A stretch of DNA of 64,000 nucleotides from Lysinimonas soli. Its GTDB lineage: Bacteria > Actinomycetota > Actinomycetes > Actinomycetales > Microbacteriaceae. The translations under genes were made by a program, and so were the position numbers. Below are positions 44,489-59,487 of the stretch, in pieces (within the stretch, counting starts at the first letter, position 1; each line of letters begins with the position of its first letter). Under the pieces are notes generated by a model. It was not told the origin of the DNA. It searched no databases and saw nothing but the letters and a program-made list of their open reading frames with translations. The DNA lies in assembly GCF_042655435.1 (NCBI RefSeq), contig NZ_JBHSMG010000001.1, positions 1,054,001-1,118,000 of the forward strand, read 5' to 3'.

Positions 44489-45943
44489 GACCGCGAGCGG
44501 GCGGTCGGTGGGGCGCACGGGGAACGGCAGCTGCGTCTCGCCCTCGAGGAAGCGGTCGACGGCGGATGCCGCGGCGCGTCCCTCGGCGATGGCCCAGACG
44601 ATCAGCGACTGCCCACGGCCCGCGTCTCCGGCGACGAACACGCCGGATTCGCTGGTCTGGTAGTCCTCGTCGCGGCTGACGTTGCCCCGATCGTCGAACG
44701 GAAGGTGCAGCTGTTCGTCGAGCCGCTCGGACTCGGCGCCCGTGAAGCCCAGGGCGAGCAGGACGAGGTCGGCGGGGATCTCGCGCTCCGTGCCCGACTT
44801 CGGCACCCGGCGTCCGTCGATGTACTCCGTCTCGGCGACCCGCAGGGCCCGCACCTCACCGGCCTCGTTGGAGAGGAACTCGACGGTCGACGCGAGATAG
44901 ACGCGTTCGCCGCCCTCTTCGTGGGCGCTCGAGACCTCGAAGAGGTTCGGCACCGTCGGCCAGGGCTGGTGCATCGGGCGTTCGCTGGGCGGCTGAATCC
45001 CGATCGCGAGGTTGGTGACGCTCAGGGCGCCCTGCCGGTGAGCGGTGCCGATGCAGTCGGCTCCCGTGTCGCCGCCGCCCAGCACGATCACGTGCTTGCC
45101 CTCGGCCGTGAGCTGGTTGACGACCGTGTCGCCGGCGCCGGCCTTGTTCTGTTGCACCAGGTAGTCCATGGCGAAGTGCACGCCCATCAGGTCGCGCCCC
45201 GGGATCGGCAGGTCGCGCGGGACCACGGCGCCGGTCGCCACGACGACCGCGTCGTAGCGCGAGCGGAGGTCATCCCAGGCGATGTCGACGCCGATCTCGA
45301 CGCCGGCACGGAAGCGGGTGCCCTCGGCCTGCATCTGCGCGAGGCGCGCCTCGAGCTGCTTCTTCTCCATCTTGAAATCCGGGATGCCGTAACGCAGCAG
45401 ACCGCCGATCCGGTCGTCGCGCTCATACACCGCGACGGTGTGGCCGGCTCGGGTCAGCTGCTGGGCCGCGGCCAGCCCGGCAGGTCCGGAGCCCACGATC
45501 GCGACGGTCTTGCCCGTGAGCCGCTCCGGCGGATGCGGTTGCACCCAGCCGTTCTGGAAGGCCTGATCGATGATCGAGACCTCGACCTGCTTGATCGTCA
45601 CCGCCGGCTGGTTGATGCCCAGCACGCAACTCGACTCGCACGGCGCGGGGCACAGCCGCCCGGTGAACTCGGGGAAGTTGTTGGTCGCGTGCAGTCGCTC
45701 GATCGCCTGACGGCCCTCATTGCGCCAGGTGAGGTCGTTCCACTCCGGGATCAGGTTGCCGAGGGGGCAGCCGTGGTGGCAGAACGGGATGCCGCAATCC
45801 ATGCACCGGCCCGCCTGCCGGCGGAGCTGCTCGGGATCCTGCGCCTCGTAGACCTCTTTCCAGTCCATGATGCGCACCGGAACCGGCCGACGCTTGGGCA
45901 GTTCGCGTTCCTGGGTCTTCAGAAAGCCCTTGGGGTCAGCCAC
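44486..45943 (-). CDS. gltD: Glutamate synthase small subunit
   Basis: A 485-residue flavoprotein. The N-terminal cysteine-rich region CMDCGIPFCHHGCP plus CPAPCESSC supplies the 4Fe-4S cluster ligands. The FAD site is VAIVGSGPAGLAAA and the NADPH site VIVLGGGDTGADC. It passes electrons from NADPH to GltB. It starts with GTG behind AAGGAG, 51 bases after the gltB stop. Confidence 0.96.
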   Translation of the reverse strand: MADPKGFLKTQERELPKRRPVPVRIMDWKEVYEAQDPEQLRRQAGRCMDCGIPFCHHGCPLGNLIPEWNDLTWRNEGRQAIERLHATNNFPEFTGRLCPAPCESSCVLGINQPAVTIKQVEVSIIDQAFQNGWVQPHPPERLTGKTVAIVGSGPAGLAAAQQLTRAGHTVAVYERDDRIGGLLRYGIPDFKMEKKQLEARLAQMQAEGTRFRAGVEIGVDIAWDDLRSRYDAVVVATGAVVPRDLPIPGRDLMGVHFAMDYLVQQNKAGAGDTVVNQLTAEGKHVIVLGGGDTGADCIGTAHRQGALSVTNLAIGIQPPSERPMHQPWPTVPNLFEVSSAHEEGGERVYLASTVEFLSNEAGEVRALRVAETEYIDGRRVPKSGTEREIPADLVLLALGFTGAESERLDEQLHLPFDDRGNVSRDEDYQTSESGVFVAGDAGRGQSLIVWAIAEGRAAASAVDRFLEGETQLPFPVRPTDRPLAV

Positions 45944-45994
45944 CGGCGACCACTCCTTGCCTGGCGCCCATGACGCCCTGGGAATCGGGTTCGC

Positions 45995-50587
<4,593 letters not shown>

Positions 50588-50703
50588 GAGTACCGTCCTC
50601 ACGATGGAGCTGGTGTCGGGACGTCGATGGCCCAGCAGATTGGAGGGGTGCCGTGGACCGCGGGGGCTGCGGATCCGGCGTGTCGGCGTGGTGTCGCTGG
50701 ACG

Positions 50704-51795
50704 TTAGGAGGGGTGGGCGGCCCCGCTTGTGGCGGGAGCGCCCGTCTCTCGCGAGCCCGCCTCTGCATCATCGCCAGATTCGTCGGTATCGGAGTAGAAC
50801 TCCTCCGAGTCTACCGCAGCCGGGGGCGTCCACTGTCGTCCGGGCAGGTAGAAGCTCGGCTCGGCCCCCGGATGACGCCGGGTCTGCACCGCGATGATCA
50901 CGATTCCGAGCACGACGGCGGCCAGGGCGCCCCAGACGTTGTCGCGGATTCCGAGGAAGCTCTGGCTGGGATCGACGCGGATCGACTCGAACCAGCTGCG
51001 CCCCGCGCCGTACCAGATCAGATACAGCCCGAGGACCTTGCCCCACTGCCAGCTCGCCTTGCGCGTGAGGTGCGGAACGCGCGCGCCGCCAGCGCGGGAG
51101 GCGACCCAGGTGACCTTGTTCTCGATCAGCAGGATCAGCACGAAGCCGCTGAGGTTCCAGATGATCTCGTAGAGGAAGGTCGGGTGGAAGTAGACGCCCG
51201 AGGTCGGAAGCCCGGACGGGTACGCCGCGTTCGTCGACTCGATCTCGAGCCCCCACGGCAGGTTGGTGGGCAGTCCATACAGCTCGTGGTTGAAGTAGTT
51301 GCCGAGGCGGCCGAGGGACTGCGCGACCAGCAGCGTCGGCGCGAGGGCATCGGCGACGCTCCAGAACCGGACGCCGGCGAAGCGGCTTCCGATGTAGATG
51401 CCGAGGGCGCCGAAGATGAGCGCGCCGAAGATCGCGTTGCCGCCGTCCCAGATGTTCCATACGGCACCGGCCTGCAACGGGTTCCAGGTGTTCTTGCCCG
51501 GGCCGAAGTAGTCGTCGATGTGGGTGACCACGTGGTAGAACCGCGCGCCGGCGATCCCCAGCACGATCGCCCAGAGCGAGATGTCGATGATGATCCACGG
51601 CTCGGCGCCGCGACGCACCATGCGCCGGTTCGTGATGAGCAGCGCCGCGATGATGCCGGCCAGGATGCACAGCGCGTAGGTGTGCACCGGAAGGGTCCAG
51701 TTCTCGGGCCAGGCCGGAATCCAGGAGTGCAGCCAGGAGCCGACGTAGAACACCTGCCAGTCGATCGGAGGACTCGGGATGGTGAACGGGACCAC
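50704..51795 (-). CDS. lgt: Prolipoprotein diacylglyceryl transferase
   Basis: A 363-residue membrane protein with about seven helices. The Lgt signature is complete: QSLGRLGNYFNHELYG near residue 160, with the essential arginine and asparagine. The C-terminal 50 residues are polar and acidic, an extension often seen in actinobacterial Lgt. It attaches diacylglycerol to the lipobox cysteine of prelipoproteins such as the one at 34557-35144. It starts with GTG behind GAAAGG, 44 bases after trpA, as in many actinobacteria. Confidence 0.96.
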   Translation of the reverse strand: MVPFTIPSPPIDWQVFYVGSWLHSWIPAWPENWTLPVHTYALCILAGIIAALLITNRRMVRRGAEPWIIIDISLWAIVLGIAGARFYHVVTHIDDYFGPGKNTWNPLQAGAVWNIWDGGNAIFGALIFGALGIYIGSRFAGVRFWSVADALAPTLLVAQSLGRLGNYFNHELYGLPTNLPWGLEIESTNAAYPSGLPTSGVYFHPTFLYEIIWNLSGFVLILLIENKVTWVASRAGGARVPHLTRKASWQWGKVLGLYLIWYGAGRSWFESIRVDPSQSFLGIRDNVWGALAAVVLGIVIIAVQTRRHPGAEPSFYLPGRQWTPPAAVDSEEFYSDTDESGDDAEAGSRETGAPATSGAAHPS

Positions 51796-51836
51796 TGACG
51801 ACCTTTCGGCGGGAAGACGAGGGGAAAACCGGATCG

Positions 51837-51842
51837 AGTCTA
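51837..51842 (-). promoter_or_regulatory. Candidate lgt -10 overlapping the trpA stop codon
   Basis: On the - strand the trpA TAG stop (51842-51840) continues as TAGACT, preceded by CAC as at 54888-54893. The expected start is near 51830, 35 bases before the lgt GTG. Confidence 0.45.
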
Positions 51843-52627
51843 GTGACTGCGACCCTGTGCGAGAGCCGCGGCGGTGCGGGCCAGCCCGGCGACACCGTGC
51901 TCGGCGAGAGCCGTGACGAGCGCTGAGCCCACGATCGCCCCGTCGGCGTAGGCGAGCACCTCGGCCACCTGATCTCCGGTGGAGATGCCGATTCCGACGC
52001 AGACCTGGTCGGCCTCGGCGGCGCGCAGCCGCGCGACGAGCGTGCGGGCAGCGGCGTCGACATCCTGCCGAGCCCCCGTGATGCCCATGGTCGAGACCGC
52101 GTAGACGAAGCCCCTGGTGGCGGCGACGGTGTCGGCGATCCGCGCGTCGGTCGACGAGGGCGCGGCCAGGAACACCCGGTCGAGCCCCGTGCGATCGCTC
52201 GTCGCGAGCCAGTCCGCCGCGGAGTCGGGGGTGATGTCCGGGGTGATGAGCCCGGCTCCCCCGGCATCGACCAACGCGTCGGCGAACCGGTCGACGCCGT
52301 ACTGGAGCACGGGGTTCCAGTACGTCATGACCAGCACGGGCGCCGCGACGCGGGAGCGGATCGCCTCGACCGCCGTGAACACGTCGCGCACGCGGAAACC
52401 GCCGGCCAGGGCGGCCTGAGTGGCCTTCTGGATGGCCAGGCCGTCCATGACGGGGTCGGAGTACGGCAGCCCGAGCTCGAGCACGTCGACGCCGTGCTCG
52501 ACCAGGGCCACGGCGGCATCGATGCTGGTCGCCAGGTCGGGGAACCCGACCGGCAGGTAGCCGACGAGCGTTCCCCCCGTCGCGCGGTTCGCCTCGATCG
52601 TCGCGGCGACCGATGTGGGGCGCGCGC

Positions 52628-52631
<4 letters not shown>
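51840..52631 (-). CDS. trpA: Tryptophan synthase alpha chain
   Basis: A 263-residue TIM-barrel enzyme. The catalytic glutamate is in VDVLELGLPYSDP and the aspartate in GLITPDITPDSA, where the family more often reads PDLP. The phosphate site is VCVGIGISTGDQV. It cleaves indole-3-glycerol phosphate and passes indole to TrpB. The GTG start overlaps the trpB stop (GTGA). Confidence 0.96.
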
Positions 52632-53838
<1,207 letters not shown>

Positions 53839-53842
<4 letters not shown>

Positions 53843-54627
53843 GCGTTCACCGTGCCCGCGTTGAGGAAGCTCTCGAGGGTCGCAACCGGGTCCGACCCCG
53901 TGACCAGGGCCTCCCCCACGAGCACGACGTCGGCGCCGGCGGCTCGGTAGTGCGCGACGTCTGCAGGCTCCTTCACGGCCGACTCGGCGATCCGGATGAC
54001 GCCGGAGGGAATGCGGTCGGCGAGCGTTCCGAACAGCTCCCGATCGAGTTCGAAGGTGCTCAGGTCACGGGCGTTGACGCCGACGACCGACGCCCCCACA
54101 TCCAGCGCGCGTTCGACCTCTTCCGCCGAGTGGGTCTCGACCAGTGCGGTCATGCCGAGCTGGACGATCAGCGCGTGCAACTCGGCGAGCTGCTGCTGAT
54201 CGAGCGCCGCCACGATCAGCAGCACGAGGTCGGCGCCGGCCGCTCGGGACTCGTACACCTGATACGGATCGGCGATGAAGTCCTTGCGCAGCACCGGTAT
54301 GTCGACGGCGGCGCGAACCGCCTCGAGATCGGCAAGCGAACCGAGGAACCGGCGCTGCTCGGTGAGCACGCTGATGGCGCTGGCTCCGCCGGTCTGGTAC
54401 GACACCGCGAGCGAGGCGGGATCGGCGATCTCGGCCAGCGGCCCTCGGGAGGGGCTCGCCCGCTTGACCTCGGCGATGATCTTGACCCGCTCGCCGGGCG
54501 CGAGCGCGCTCAGGACGTCGAGGGCCGGAGTCGCAGCCCGGGCGTCGGCTTCGACCGCCTCGAGGCTTCGCACAGCGCGGCGCTCCGCGGCGTCGGCGAC
54601 GGCCCCGGCGACGAGATCGGAGAGCAC
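53839..54627 (-). CDS. trpC: Indole-3-glycerol phosphate synthase
   Basis: A 262-residue TIM-barrel enzyme. The catalytic lysine is in IIAEVKRASPSRG, with VLRKDFIADPYQVYE and VGVNARDLSTF typical of TrpC. It closes the indole ring in tryptophan synthesis. The GTG at 54627 is used because it lies one base after the preceding gene's stop and homology begins with LSDLVAGAVADA. There is no fused TrpF domain; actinobacteria generally use PriA instead, which is not in the window. Confidence 0.95.
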
Positions 54628-54628
54628 T

Positions 54629-54859
54629 CTAGGAGTGCGCCTTCGGCACGTAGCGCGGACCCTTGACGCCGTAGCCGAGCTTCGAGAGCACCGCTCCCGT
54701 GATCGCACCGACGGCCACGAGGCCTGCGCAGGTCCAGACCAGCCAGGGCAGGTCGAACCAGAACGCGAACGTTCCACCCGCGATGGCGGCGAGCATGATG
54801 ATCACAGCGACCCATGCTGCGGGCGAGTTGCCCTCGCCGGGCTCGGTCTCGTCGCTCAC
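54629..54859 (-). CDS. HGxxPAAW family membrane protein
   Basis: A 76-residue protein with two membrane helices (about residues 17-35 and 41-60). The signature here is GNSPAAWVAV, with asparagine where the eponymous histidine context varies, and the tail GVKGPRYVPKAHS is typical. These small proteins sit before trpC in many actinobacteria and have no known role. AAGGAG precedes the start, and a CACTAGACT element lies 30-40 bases upstream. Confidence 0.85.
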   Translation of the reverse strand: MSDETEPGEGNSPAAWVAVIIMLAAIAGGTFAFWFDLPWLVWTCAGLVAVGAITGAVLSKLGYGVKGPRYVPKAHS

Positions 54860-54887
54860 TACTGCTCCTTCTGATCGAGTCGAGCCA

Positions 54888-54893
54888 AGTCTA
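54888..54893 (-). promoter_or_regulatory. Candidate internal trp promoter (-10) overlapping a stop codon
   Basis: On the - strand the TAG stop of the Trp-associated membrane protein gene (54893-54891) continues as TAGACT. The nine bases CACTAGACT are identical to those before lgt. It would drive HGxxPAAW-trpC-trpB-trpA separately from trpE. Confidence 0.4.
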
Positions 54894-55523
54894 GTGGCGC
54901 GTCGGGTCGTCGCCTTCGCTCATCGCGTCCCACTCGCGGACCGGGTCGAGCGCGCCGGTGTCATCGCCGGGCCCCTCGGCTGCGACGACGCGTGAGCGCG
55001 AGTACTTGCGCCCTGATGTCGGCCACGACCGGGCCGTCACCGCGATCGCGAGGCCGAGCAGGACGATGACCACGCCGAGCACGGCGGCGGCGATCGGCCA
55101 CGCCGTCATCGAGCTCCCGGTGACGAGCCGGGCTACCGAACGAGGGCCGGCAACGCCCGTCGCCTTGGTGATGGCGGAGGTGGCGGCCACGACCGGGTTG
55201 GCCATCGCGAACGCCGACACGACGATCACGCAGGCGCCCAGAAGCGCCTCGAGCACCCCGAGCACCACGCGGAAGAACGGGCCGGCGATCGCCAGCGCCG
55301 CCACCAGGGCGAGTGAGGCCAGCGCGAGCGCCGACAGGGCGCCACCGGCGACCCCGCCCCCGACCACGAAGGGCTTGCCCTGCACGGTGAGGGTGAACCA
55401 GGTCTGCGACCAGGCGGTGAAGAGCAGCACCGCGAGAAGCGTGATCGCGAGCAGCGACAACAGCTTGAGACGCCCACCGCGGGAGCGCCGGGCATCGCCG
55501 GCAGGAGTCGCGTCGTCGCTCAC
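54891..55523 (-). CDS. Tryptophan biosynthesis-associated membrane protein (TIGR02234-like)
   Basis: A 210-residue protein with four membrane helices (about residues 20-38, 55-78, 84-107 and 140-165). The loop after helix 1 reads WSQTWFTLTVQGKPF, as in the Trp_oprn_chp family, which is found only beside trpE/trpC in actinobacteria. Its role is unknown; transport or regulation of tryptophan metabolism has been guessed from context. The C-terminal tail is polar. Its ATG overlaps the trpE stop (ATGA). Confidence 0.85.
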   Translation of the reverse strand: MSDDATPAGDARRSRGGRLKLLSLLAITLLAVLLFTAWSQTWFTLTVQGKPFVVGGGVAGGALSALALASLALVAALAIAGPFFRVVLGVLEALLGACVIVVSAFAMANPVVAATSAITKATGVAGPRSVARLVTGSSMTAWPIAAAVLGVVIVLLGLAIAVTARSWPTSGRKYSRSRVVAAEGPGDDTGALDPVREWDAMSEGDDPTRH

Positions 55524-57055
55524 GCCAGCCTCTGCATCGCGTTCGCGACGGCGATGGCTCGCAGCGGCGCCGCCGCCTTGTTCTGGGCCTCGAGGTGCTC
55601 GCTCAGCGGATCGGAGTCGGCCACGAGCCCGGCACCCGCCTGCACCCGGGCGAGACCGCCCACGATCGTGGCGGTGCGGATCGCGATGGCCAGGTCGGCG
55701 TCACCTGCGAGGTCGAAGTACCCCACCACACCGCCGTAGACCCCGCGCTGCGCCACCTCGAGCTCGTCGATGATCTCCATGGCACGGGGTTTGGGCGCGC
55801 CCGAGAGGGTTCCGGCCGGGAAGGCCGCACGGAAGACGTCGATCGCGGTGGCATCCGGCTTCAGGTCGCCCTCGACACTCGAGACCAGGTGCATGATGTG
55901 GCTGAACCGCTCGACCTGCATGAACTCCGTCACCTCGACGCTTCCCGCGACGCAGACCTTCGACAGGTCGTTGCGGGCCAGGTCGACCAGCATGAGGTGC
56001 TCCGCCTGCTCCTTCGGATCGGCCAGCAATTCGTCGGCCAGCTCGAGATCGCGCTCCGGCGTCTCGCCGCGCGGGCGCGATCCGGCGATCGGGTGCGTGA
56101 ACACACGACCGCCCTGCACCTTCACGAGCGCCTCGGGCGAGGAACCCACGATCGAGTACGAGTCGCCGGCTGGGGCATCCAGCGTCAGCAGGTACATGTA
56201 CGGACTCGGATTGAGTGCGCGCAGCACGCGGTACACATCGATCGGCTCCGCGGTGATCTCGTGATCGAAACGCTCCGAGATGACGACCTGGAAGACGTCG
56301 CCGTCTCGGATGAACTGCTTCGACCGCTCCACCGCCGACCGGTACTCGTCCGCGCTGACCCGCGGAATCGGGGTCGGGGCGGTCGTCAGGTCGACGTCGG
56401 CGATCCAGGCTTCGGAGGGCTGCGCCAGTCCGGACTGCAGCACGTCGAGTTCCCGCTGCGCGCGGTCCCAGAGCGCATCGGCGGCGTCGGCGCCATCATT
56501 GAGGGCCGAGGCGATGAGAGTCGCCGTGCCCTGCCGGTGGTCGAGGACGACGAGTTGCGAGACGAAGCTCAGCGCCTGCCCTGGCACCGCGAAGTCGGCG
56601 GGCGGGGCATCCGGAAGGCGTTCGAGCTGGCGGACGGCCTCCCAGCCGATGAAGCCGACCAGGCCGCCGGTGAGGGGCGGATGCCCGCTCACCCGGGGCG
56701 TGCTCCACCGGGCGTACAGATGCGCGAGCGCCTCGAGGGGCGCGGTCGGAGCATCGGGGCCGAGCGCCCGCTCCGCGCTCAGCCCGTAGTCGAGCCAGAC
56801 CGCGCGGGCGTCACCGCCCTCGGAGAGCTCCTGGGTCAGTACGCCGCGCGACCCCACGCCGACGAAGGAGTACCGCGACCAGATGCCGCCCTGCTCCGCC
56901 GACTCGAGCAGGAAGGTGCCGGGTCTGCCGATCGCGAGCTTGCGGTACACGCCGATGGGCGTCTCACCGTCGGCGAACAGTTCTCGCAGTACGGGCACGA
57001 CCCGGTGCCCGGCCGCCACGGCGGCATCGAACTCGGCGCGCGAGGTGGTGATCAT
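55520..57055 (-). CDS. trpE: Anthranilate synthase component I
   Basis: A 511-residue chorismate-utilising enzyme. The N-terminal half carries LLESAEQGGIWSRYSFVG (the tryptophan feedback-site region), and the C-terminal half has the catalytic AGTLSGAPKPRAMEIID and GVYGGVVGYFDLAG. It makes anthranilate with a TrpG glutaminase that is not encoded here. The ATG at 57055 overlaps the hisI stop (ATGA); the open frame upstream is a shadow of hisI. No leader peptide or attenuator precedes it because it is fused into the his transcript. Confidence 0.96.
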   Translation of the reverse strand: MITTSRAEFDAAVAAGHRVVPVLRELFADGETPIGVYRKLAIGRPGTFLLESAEQGGIWSRYSFVGVGSRGVLTQELSEGGDARAVWLDYGLSAERALGPDAPTAPLEALAHLYARWSTPRVSGHPPLTGGLVGFIGWEAVRQLERLPDAPPADFAVPGQALSFVSQLVVLDHRQGTATLIASALNDGADAADALWDRAQRELDVLQSGLAQPSEAWIADVDLTTAPTPIPRVSADEYRSAVERSKQFIRDGDVFQVVISERFDHEITAEPIDVYRVLRALNPSPYMYLLTLDAPAGDSYSIVGSSPEALVKVQGGRVFTHPIAGSRPRGETPERDLELADELLADPKEQAEHLMLVDLARNDLSKVCVAGSVEVTEFMQVERFSHIMHLVSSVEGDLKPDATAIDVFRAAFPAGTLSGAPKPRAMEIIDELEVAQRGVYGGVVGYFDLAGDADLAIAIRTATIVGGLARVQAGAGLVADSDPLSEHLEAQNKAAAPLRAIAVANAMQRLA

Positions 57056-57432
57056 GGTGCTCCGAGCAGGGGGTGAAGCGGGTCGACGTCGAAGCAGGCG
57101 TGCGCGCCCGTGTGGCAGGCGGGACCGTGCTGCTCGACCTGGACCAACAGCGTATCCCCGTCGCAATCCAGGGCGGCGCCGCGCACGTACTGCACGTTGC
57201 CGCTCGTGTCGCCCTTGCGCCAGTACTCCTGGCGGCTGCGCGACCAGAACGTCACCCGGCCCTCGGTGAGGGTGCGGCGCAGCGCCTCGGCGTCCATGTA
57301 GCCCAGCATGAGCACCTCGTGGGTGTCGTGCTGCTGGATGATCGCCGGCAGCAGCCCATCGGCCGAGAAGCTCGCGCGCTCGATGACCGCACCGACCGTC
57401 TCGGCGTTCAACTCGTTCTGATCTGCACTCAT
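57052..57432 (-). CDS. hisI: Phosphoribosyl-AMP cyclohydrolase
   Basis: A 126-residue monofunctional HisI. The motifs MLGYMDAEALRRT, RVTFWSRSRQEYW and the zinc-ligand region GPACHTGAHACF are intact. It opens the purine ring of phosphoribosyl-AMP in histidine synthesis. No HisE domain is fused; hisE is separate at 59126-59389. Both ends overlap neighbours by four bases (ATGA). Confidence 0.95.
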   Translation of the reverse strand: MSADQNELNAETVGAVIERASFSADGLLPAIIQQHDTHEVLMLGYMDAEALRRTLTEGRVTFWSRSRQEYWRKGDTSGNVQYVRGAALDCDGDTLLVQVEQHGPACHTGAHACFDVDPLHPLLGAP

Positions 57433-58190
57433 CGCACCGCGATCCCGTCTGCTCTCAGCGCCGCCTTCACATCGCCCACGGTCAGTTCCCCGCTGTGGAA
57501 CACGGATGCCGCCAGCACGGCGTCCGCCCCGGCCGCGACCGCCGGCGCGAAGTCGCCGAGCGCGCCCGCACCGCCGCTCGCGATGACCGGCACCGAGCTG
57601 AGCTCGCGCACGGCGGCCACCAGCTCGAGGTCGTAGCCGTTCTTGGTGCCGTCGGCGTCGATCGAGTTCACGAGCAGCTCGCCCGCGCCGCGCCGGATGA
57701 CCTCGTGCGCCCATTCGAGCGCGTCGAGCTCGGTCTCGGTGCGCCCGCCGTGCGTCGTCACCACGAAGCCGCTCGGAACGCGCGCGCTGCGCTTGATATC
57801 CAGGGACAGCACGAGCACCTGTGCCCCGAAGCGGTCGGCGATCTCGCCGATGAGCTCGGGCCGCGCGATCGCGGCGCTGTTGACGCCGACCTTGTCGGCG
57901 CCGACCGCGAGCAGCCGCGACACGTCCTCGGTCGAGCGCACTCCCCCACCGACCGTCAACGGGATGAACACCTGCTCGGCCGTGGCGGTGACCGTCTCGT
58001 ACATCGTCGCGCGGTCTTCGACCGTCGCGGTGACGTCGAGGAAGGTCACCTCGTCCGCACCCTGCTCGTAGTAGCGCCGGGCCAGCTCGACGGGATCGCC
58101 GGCATCGCGGAGGTCGAGGAAGTTGACTCCCTTGACCACCCGGCCGGCGGCGACATCCAGGCACGGGATGACGCGGGTGACGACCGTCAT
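57429..58190 (-). CDS. hisF: Imidazole glycerol phosphate synthase subunit HisF
   Basis: A 253-residue TIM barrel. The first catalytic aspartate lies in RVIPCLDVAAGRVVKG and the second in LVNSIDADGTKNGYD; the phosphate sites are VGGGVRS and ASGGAGAL. It uses ammonia from HisH to close the imidazole ring. hisH and priA are not in the window. AGGGGG precedes the ATG, 25 bases after hisG. Confidence 0.96.
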   Translation of the reverse strand: MTVVTRVIPCLDVAAGRVVKGVNFLDLRDAGDPVELARRYYEQGADEVTFLDVTATVEDRATMYETVTATAEQVFIPLTVGGGVRSTEDVSRLLAVGADKVGVNSAAIARPELIGEIADRFGAQVLVLSLDIKRSARVPSGFVVTTHGGRTETELDALEWAHEVIRRGAGELLVNSIDADGTKNGYDLELVAAVRELSSVPVIASGGAGALGDFAPAVAAGADAVLAASVFHSGELTVGDVKAALRADGIAVR

Positions 58191-58215
58191 CGCGCCCCCT
58201 GTTCGGTGTCCATCG

Positions 58216-59055
58216 TCAGATCCGGGCGGCGTGGATCGAGCTGACCAGGATCGCCCGCGCCCCGAGGGCGTAGAGCTCGTCCATGATGTGATTCGTGTCG
58301 TGGCGCGGCACCATGACCCGCACGGCCACCCAGTCGGAGTCACGCAGCGGCGAGACCGTCGGCGACTCGAAACCCGGGGTGATCCGGGACGCGGCCTCGA
58401 CCAGTCCCGAGGGCAGGTCGTAGTCCATCAGCACGTACTGGTGAGCCACCATCACACCCTGCAGCCGCCGGCGCAGGGTCGCGAGGCCCTCGACCTCGGG
58501 AGTCGCGGCGATGAGCACCGCGGTGGACTCCAGGATGACGGGGCCGAAGATCTCAAGACCCTGCTTCTTGAGGGTCGAGCCGGTCTCGACGACGTCGGCC
58601 ACGGCATCCGCGACCCCGAGTCGGACCGCCGACTCGACCGCCCCGTCGAGGCGCACGACCTCGGCGACGACGCCCTCACGGGCCAGGAAGTCGCCGACCA
58701 GCGCCGCGTAGCTCGTGGCGACGCGGACCCCGTTCAACTGCTCGAGCGAGGTGAACCGGCCGATCGGCCCGGCGAAGCGGAAGGTCGACGCGCCGAAGTC
58801 GAGCACGTCGATCTCGACCGCGGCGGAGTGCGAGTCGAGCAGCAGGTCACGGCCGGTCACGCCGACGTCGAGCGCGCCCGACCCGACGTAGGTCGCGATG
58901 TCGCGCGGACGCAGGTAGAAGAACTCGACATCGTTACGCAGGTCGCTCACGATGAGCTCTTTGGGGTCGCGACGAGTCGCGTATCCGGCCTCCTGCAGCA
59001 TCTGCACGGCCGTCTCGGAGAGGGTGCCCTTGTTGGGCACCGCGATTCGCAACAT
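58216..59055 (-). CDS. hisG: ATP phosphoribosyltransferase (long form HisG)
   Basis: A 279-residue HisG, so the long, self-sufficient form with a C-terminal regulatory domain, not the short form that needs HisZ. The N-terminus LRIAVPNKGTLSETAVQML and the PRPP site DAVADVVETGSTLKKQGL are clear. It catalyses the first, histidine-inhibited step. It starts 70 bases after hisE. Confidence 0.96.
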   Translation of the reverse strand: MLRIAVPNKGTLSETAVQMLQEAGYATRRDPKELIVSDLRNDVEFFYLRPRDIATYVGSGALDVGVTGRDLLLDSHSAAVEIDVLDFGASTFRFAGPIGRFTSLEQLNGVRVATSYAALVGDFLAREGVVAEVVRLDGAVESAVRLGVADAVADVVETGSTLKKQGLEIFGPVILESTAVLIAATPEVEGLATLRRRLQGVMVAHQYVLMDYDLPSGLVEAASRITPGFESPTVSPLRDSDWVAVRVMVPRHDTNHIMDELYALGARAILVSSIHAARI

Positions 59056-59125
59056 GGAGGAAGTCTTTCAGGTCGAAGGGGTGGTGAGCTGACACGAGAG
59101 CGCCCGGCAGGCGGCCGGGAGGCGA

Positions 59126-59389
59126 CTAGAGATGTCGCTGCACGTCGTCGAGCGTCAGACCCTTCGCCAGCATGAGCACCTGCAGGTGGTACAGCAGCTG
59201 CGAGATCTCGGCGGCGGTCTCGTCATCGCTCTGGAACTCGGCGGCCATCCAGACCTCGGCGGCCTCTTCGACGATCTTCTTGCCGATCGTGTGCACACCC
59301 GCGTCGAGCTCGGCGACCGTGCGCGAGCCCGCGGGCCGGGAGGCGGCCTTCTCGCTCAGCTCGTCGAAGAGGGCGTCGAAGGTCTTCAC
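59126..59389 (-). CDS. hisE: Phosphoribosyl-ATP pyrophosphatase
   Basis: An 87-residue MazG-like HisE. The metal-binding motif is KKIVEEAAEVWMAAEFQSDD with EISQLLYHLQVLML. It removes pyrophosphate from phosphoribosyl-ATP. The GTG at 59389 follows TACCCT by six bases; GAGAGG between them could also be a ribosome-binding site, so a leaderless start is not certain. Confidence 0.94.
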   Translation of the reverse strand: MKTFDALFDELSEKAASRPAGSRTVAELDAGVHTIGKKIVEEAAEVWMAAEFQSDDETAAEISQLLYHLQVLMLAKGLTLDDVQRHL

Positions 59390-59395
59390 CCTCTC

Positions 59396-59401
59396 AGGGT
59401 A
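59396..59401 (-). promoter_or_regulatory. Candidate his operon -10 element
   Basis: TACCCT on the - strand, six bases before the hisE GTG, the same hexamer and spacing as at sufT. It would be the first promoter of the hisE-to-trp run. Confidence 0.35.
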
Positions 59402-59475
59402 GCGGTGCCGGCGCCCGTGCCGATGCCCGCACCGATCCCGTCGGGATGGGCGGTTCCCGGCCGCGGGGCGGGCCG

Positions 59476-59481
59476 TAGGGT
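59476..59481 (+). promoter_or_regulatory. Candidate leaderless -10 element for mobA
   Basis: TAGGGT followed by GAATCC and the ATG at 59488. The spacer has no ribosome-binding character. Confidence 0.45.
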
Positions 59482-59487
59482 GAATCC

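Noticed and set aside
57056..59125. Tryptophan attenuator or leader peptide before trpE
   Set aside because: trpE overlaps hisI by four bases and no tandem Trp codons or competing hairpins are seen.
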